DNA of 64,000 nucleotides, taken from contig NZ_FRDF01000001.1 in the NCBI RefSeq assembly GCF_900143235.1, positions 124,001 to 188,000 on the forward strand, given 5' to 3'. Both the position numbers and the translations under genes were made by a program. Numbering within the stretch: the first letter of the stretch is position 1; each line of letters begins with the position of its first letter. Source of the DNA: Erythrobacter sanguineus. Its GTDB lineage: Bacteria > Pseudomonadota > Alphaproteobacteria > Sphingomonadales > Sphingomonadaceae. Shown piece after piece: positions 61,587 to 64,000 of this stretch. The notes beneath the pieces are model-generated. The model made no database searches. It saw only the letters and a list, made by a program, of their open reading frames with translations, and had not been told where the DNA came from.

Positions 61587-62684
61587 ATGGGAATGGGCAT
61601 GACGGGTGATCGTCCGGCGTATGAATTGGTCGACATGAATAAGACCGGCGCGGGCGCGGTGGCGACGGCCTTTGCCAATCAGGTCGCCTATTGTGCCCAT
61701 GCAGGCGCGCACATCACAGCGCGGGTGGTGGCGGGGATTGCGGCGGTGCTGGGGTCCGGGGCGCAAGGCAAGCTGCTGGCGCGCGTCCGCGACTGGCCGG
61801 GCGCGCCGCTGGCCGATGCGCTGCCCTTGCGCGTGGCGGGTGGGCTGCACGCGCTGCACCTGTCGGGCACCGCGCCCGCGCTCGCGCCGATCTATCACGA
61901 TGAGTCCGCTCAGGATGAAGCGATCATCGCCGAGGTCATGGCGGTGCATGAGGCGGCATTGCTACCTTGGCTCGATGGCCCACCGCAGACCAACGAGGCG
62001 GGTCGCTCGGCCAATTTCATTGCCGCAATGCTGTGGCTGGCGGATCAAGGTGTGCCCGCGCGGTTCGACTGCCTTGAAATCGGATCGAGCGCTGGGATCA
62101 ATCTGATGCTGGATCGCTATGCCTATGATCTGGGCGGGGTGAGGGTGGGGCCAGCCGACGCGGTGATGCATTTCGCGCCTGCATGGCAGGGCACGCCGCC
62201 GCCCGGGCACGACATTGCCATCCTTTCGACCAAAGGTTGCGATATCGCCCCGGTCGACCTGACCGATCCCGCGCAGGCGCTCCGATTGAAGGCCTATATC
62301 TGGCCCGAACACACAGTGCGCTTCGAACGGATGGACGCCGCAATCCGCGCCGCAAGCGAGCGCAAGCCCGATCTGGTGCAGGCGAGCGCTGCCGATTTCG
62401 TCGAGGCCGAACTGGCACGGTCGCAAGCACCCGGCACCACCCGCATCCTTATGCATTCGATTGTCTGGCAATATGTCCCCGCCGACCAGCAAGCCCGCGT
62501 CACCGCCGCGATGGAAGCGGCAGGCGCGAAGGCGTCACCCGATGCGCCGCTGGCATGGGTGATGGTCGAGGCTGATCGCACCATCCATCGGCACAAGCTG
62601 ACCGTGCGATACTGGCCGGGGAGCGGCGAGGAGGTGCAACTCGCCTGGTCGCACCCGCATGGGGCGGATGTGGAGTGGCTCTAG
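61587..62684 (+). CDS. DUF2332 family protein
   Basis: 365 residues from ATG 61587; ATG codons at 61593 and 61599 are also possible. The features match DUF2332: the N-terminal [16 protein letters not shown], the internal [25 protein letters not shown] (a SAM-binding-like glycine-rich motif), then [19 protein letters not shown] ([15 protein letters not shown]) and the tail [21 protein letters not shown]. It looks like a methyltransferase-fold protein, but function is unknown. It is divergent from hisG by 39 bases. Confidence 0.87.
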   Translation: MGMGMTGDRPAYELVDMNKTGAGAVATAFANQVAYCAHAGAHITARVVAGIAAVLGSGAQGKLLARVRDWPGAPLADALPLRVAGGLHALHLSGTAPALAPIYHDESAQDEAIIAEVMAVHEAALLPWLDGPPQTNEAGRSANFIAAMLWLADQGVPARFDCLEIGSSAGINLMLDRYAYDLGGVRVGPADAVMHFAPAWQGTPPPGHDIAILSTKGCDIAPVDLTDPAQALRLKAYIWPEHTVRFERMDAAIRAASERKPDLVQASAADFVEAELARSQAPGTTRILMHSIVWQYVPADQQARVTAAMEAAGAKASPDAPLAWVMVEADRTIHRHKLTVRYWPGSGEEVQLAWSHPHGADVEWL

Positions 62685-62688
62685 TTTT

Positions 62689-62826
62689 TTCGCGCCAAGC
62701 CGCCAAGGGCCGCCAAAATGAAGCACTTGCGGCAAAGCCGCGCATCTCGGTGATCCCTGCGCCACAAAGACCAAGGCCTGCGGCACAGGATCGCCCTCTT
62801 GGCGGCGCTTGGCGGCTTGGCGCGAA
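62689..62826. repeat. 138-bp inverted-repeat element
   Basis: The left arm 62689-62716 and the right arm 62799-62826 are 28 bases long and complementary except at one position. They are built from CCAAGCCGCCAA and GCCGCCAA blocks. The 82-base centre holds a small GCGGC-AAA-GCCGC hairpin and no coding potential. It lies between two converging genes. It resembles REP/MITE-type elements; the whole unit could fold into one long stem. Confidence 0.85.
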
Positions 62827-62831
62827 CCCAT

Positions 62832-63728
62832 CTAGTCCGCCAGAAACGCCTCCATCGCCGCGTTGACCGCGTCCGGCGCTTCCCACGGCACGAAATGCCC
62901 GCAATCCGGCACGCGCACGATGGTGAGCGGATCGACAATATCCTCCAGCCCTTCGAGGTTTTCGGGCGGCAGGGCGAGATCGTCCAAGGCCCAGATCACC
63001 AGCGTCGGGATGGTCAGCTTCGGCAGGGCGGGCGGGGTATAGTCTGCGGGGACTTCGAACGGCGCATCCATCGTCGGCACGTCGATCGGGCTGGCGCGGT
63101 AGTAATTGAGCATCCCGAAGGCGGCATCGCGGTTCTGCCAGTCGCGCAGCAATTGGTCACGTTCTTCCGGTTCCATTGCGGATGGGCGGTCCCACTTCAC
63201 CTCCTTCAGCAAGAGGCCGGTGAGGCCGTGTTCCTTGACCAGCGCATCATTGGCGGGGTCGCGGAAACCGCGGATATACTGGCTCGCCTCGCGCTGGCCG
63301 GGGTGGGTGTAGAGCAGGCGCTGGAAGATCGCGGGATGCGGCGCGTTGGCGATGATCGCGCGGTTCACCCGCGCGTGCTGCCCGGCCAATGCCACGCCCC
63401 AGGCAATCGCGCCGCCCCAGTCATGGCCGACAATGGTGAAGCTGCCGATCCCCAGTGCATCGGCCAGCAGGAAGATGTCGCCGATCAGCTGGTCCGGCGT
63501 GTAGGCGGCCACATCCTGCGGCTTGGACGATCCGCGATAGCCGCGCTGGTCGGGCGCGATGCAGCGGTAACGATCCTTGAAATGCGCGATCTGGTGGCGC
63601 CATGTGCGGTGGCTTTCGGGAAAGCCGTGGAGGAAGATCAGCACCGGCGCATCCACCGGGCCTTCGTCCACCACGTTGAGGTGGATACCGTTTGGCAGCG
63701 CCACGCGCTTCAGTTCAAACCCGGTCAT
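62832..63728 (-). CDS. Epoxide-hydrolase-like alpha/beta hydrolase
   Basis: 298 residues. HGFPESHRTW (oxyanion region), the nucleophile in VGHDWGGAIAWG (Asp in place of Ser), a cap domain, the acid in WALDDLALPPENL and His in DCGHFVPWEAPD. The Asp nucleophile after GH and the HGFPES motif are those of epoxide hydrolases and some haloacetate dehalogenases. Cytoplasmic, no signal peptide. Its ATG overlaps the stop of the upstream SDR by four bases. Confidence 0.9.
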   Translation of the reverse strand: MTGFELKRVALPNGIHLNVVDEGPVDAPVLIFLHGFPESHRTWRHQIAHFKDRYRCIAPDQRGYRGSSKPQDVAAYTPDQLIGDIFLLADALGIGSFTIVGHDWGGAIAWGVALAGQHARVNRAIIANAPHPAIFQRLLYTHPGQREASQYIRGFRDPANDALVKEHGLTGLLLKEVKWDRPSAMEPEERDQLLRDWQNRDAAFGMLNYYRASPIDVPTMDAPFEVPADYTPPALPKLTIPTLVIWALDDLALPPENLEGLEDIVDPLTIVRVPDCGHFVPWEAPDAVNAAMEAFLAD

Positions 63729-64000
63729 TCGGCCGCCTCCAGCTTTTCCATGTAGCCTTTGGCGACCATGTTCGCCACCTGATCGAACAGCGCATCGGGG
63801 GTGCGGCGCAGTTCCCCCATCGCCTTTTCGCCGCCTTGCGCAACGATGATTTCGCGGGTGCCGGCAGCGATGGCATCAAGCATTTCGCGCGCTGCTACAT
63901 CGGCGGGGATGCCTTCCTCGATCGCCTTGTCGCTGCGCCCGCGCTTTGTGCCGTCGGCCGTCAGCGCATTGCGCGCAACGCCGGTGGCGACCGATCCGGG
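63725..64000 (-). CDS. Short-chain dehydrogenase, C-terminal fragment
   Basis: The last 91 codons of a gene that continues beyond the right edge. It reads PGSVATGVARNALTADGTKR (the usual PG-x-x-x-T after the SDR active site), then a helix-rich tail KAIEEGIPADVAAREMLDAI and an end with KGYMEKLEAAE. This fits the SDR family (dehydrogenase/reductase, DHRS7-like); the cofactor motif and Tyr-Lys pair are outside the window. Overlap ATGA with the hydrolase gene suggests the two act in one pathway. Confidence 0.75.
   Translation of the reverse strand, partial: PGSVATGVARNALTADGTKRGRSDKAIEEGIPADVAAREMLDAIAAGTREIIVAQGGEKAMGELRRTPDALFDQVANMVAKGYMEKLEAAE

Overview
The window is a GC-rich, gene-dense piece of bacterial chromosome. 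Its content points to an alphaproteobacterium of the Sphingomonadales, most likely an Erythrobacteraceae member (inference from gene content, not from a phylogeny). Supporting traits are the cell-cycle methyltransferase CcrM with GANTC-rich upstream DNA, a three-subunit proton-translocating transhydrogenase preceded by the tiny aa3-oxidase subunit IV, a K+-independent H+-pyrophosphatase, short-form HisG, an entericidin-type lipoprotein behind an EcfG-like promoter, TonB-dependent receptors, an ABA4-like membrane protein and a carotenoid oxygenase. Most of the window is ordinary core genome; there is no rRNA, CRISPR array, prophage or transposase.

Layout. 1-5.7 kb: end of parC, an exported two-repeat protein, then a leftward overlapping operon (sugar-dehydrogenase lipoprotein, GNAT, DUF1285, NUDIX, cca). 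5.7-10.1 kb: rnhB, ccrM, folP and an exported PhoD-like phosphatase, rightward. 10.1-12.5 kb: an SDR and an atypical NtrC-type response regulator. 12.7-15.7 kb: cytochrome oxidase subunit IV and pntAA-pntAB-pntB. 15.9-20.7 kb: a run of exported proteins (repeat protein, beta-helix protein, diheme cytochrome c, membrane-anchored hydrolase). 20.8-26.4 kb: racemase, dgt, NAD(P)-binding protein, ABA4-like protein, acyl-CoA ligase, DUF938. 26.4-35.1 kb: entericidin, two EamA exporters, a solitary cpaF with a repeat cluster at its 3' end, glmS and a GGDEF-EAL protein. 35.1-40.6 kb: purQ, purS, an eroded TonB receptor, an M16 peptidase and purC. 40.6-42.8 kb: tRNA-Phe, yacG, RNase G-like, maf, infA. 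43-46.2 kb: a TonB-dependent receptor with an unusual cysteine-module insert. 46.2-54.6 kb: flavoprotein, permease, uvrC, OmpA-like protein, carotenoid oxygenase, universal stress protein. 54.8-61.5 kb, leftward: tesB, hppA, thiL, nusB, hisD, hisG. 61.6-64 kb: DUF2332, epoxide-hydrolase-like protein and the end of an SDR.

Most interesting points. (1) The same 36-bp unit occurs as two tandem copies, in frame and in the same orientation, inside two unrelated genes (GNAT and carotenoid oxygenase); each time it adds about 24 residues of PSSS-type repeat without breaking the frame. This looks like a protein-compatible mobile repeat. (2) Five GANTC sites, two of them at the ends of a perfect hairpin, lie in or just before the ccrM 5' region. 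(3) A TonB-dependent receptor carries two related cysteine-bracketed modules between Gly/Ala-rich linkers. (4) A near-parS palindrome, an exact FNR/Anr-type box, an EcfG-like promoter and two families of extragenic palindromic repeats lie between genes. (5) The purC and purSQ genes are separated by a peptidase gene and a receptor pseudogene.

Start codons were chosen by Shine-Dalgarno spacing, signal peptides and overlap with the preceding gene. Several are GTG or TTG and are flagged. Family assignments were made by reading the sequence, without database searches.
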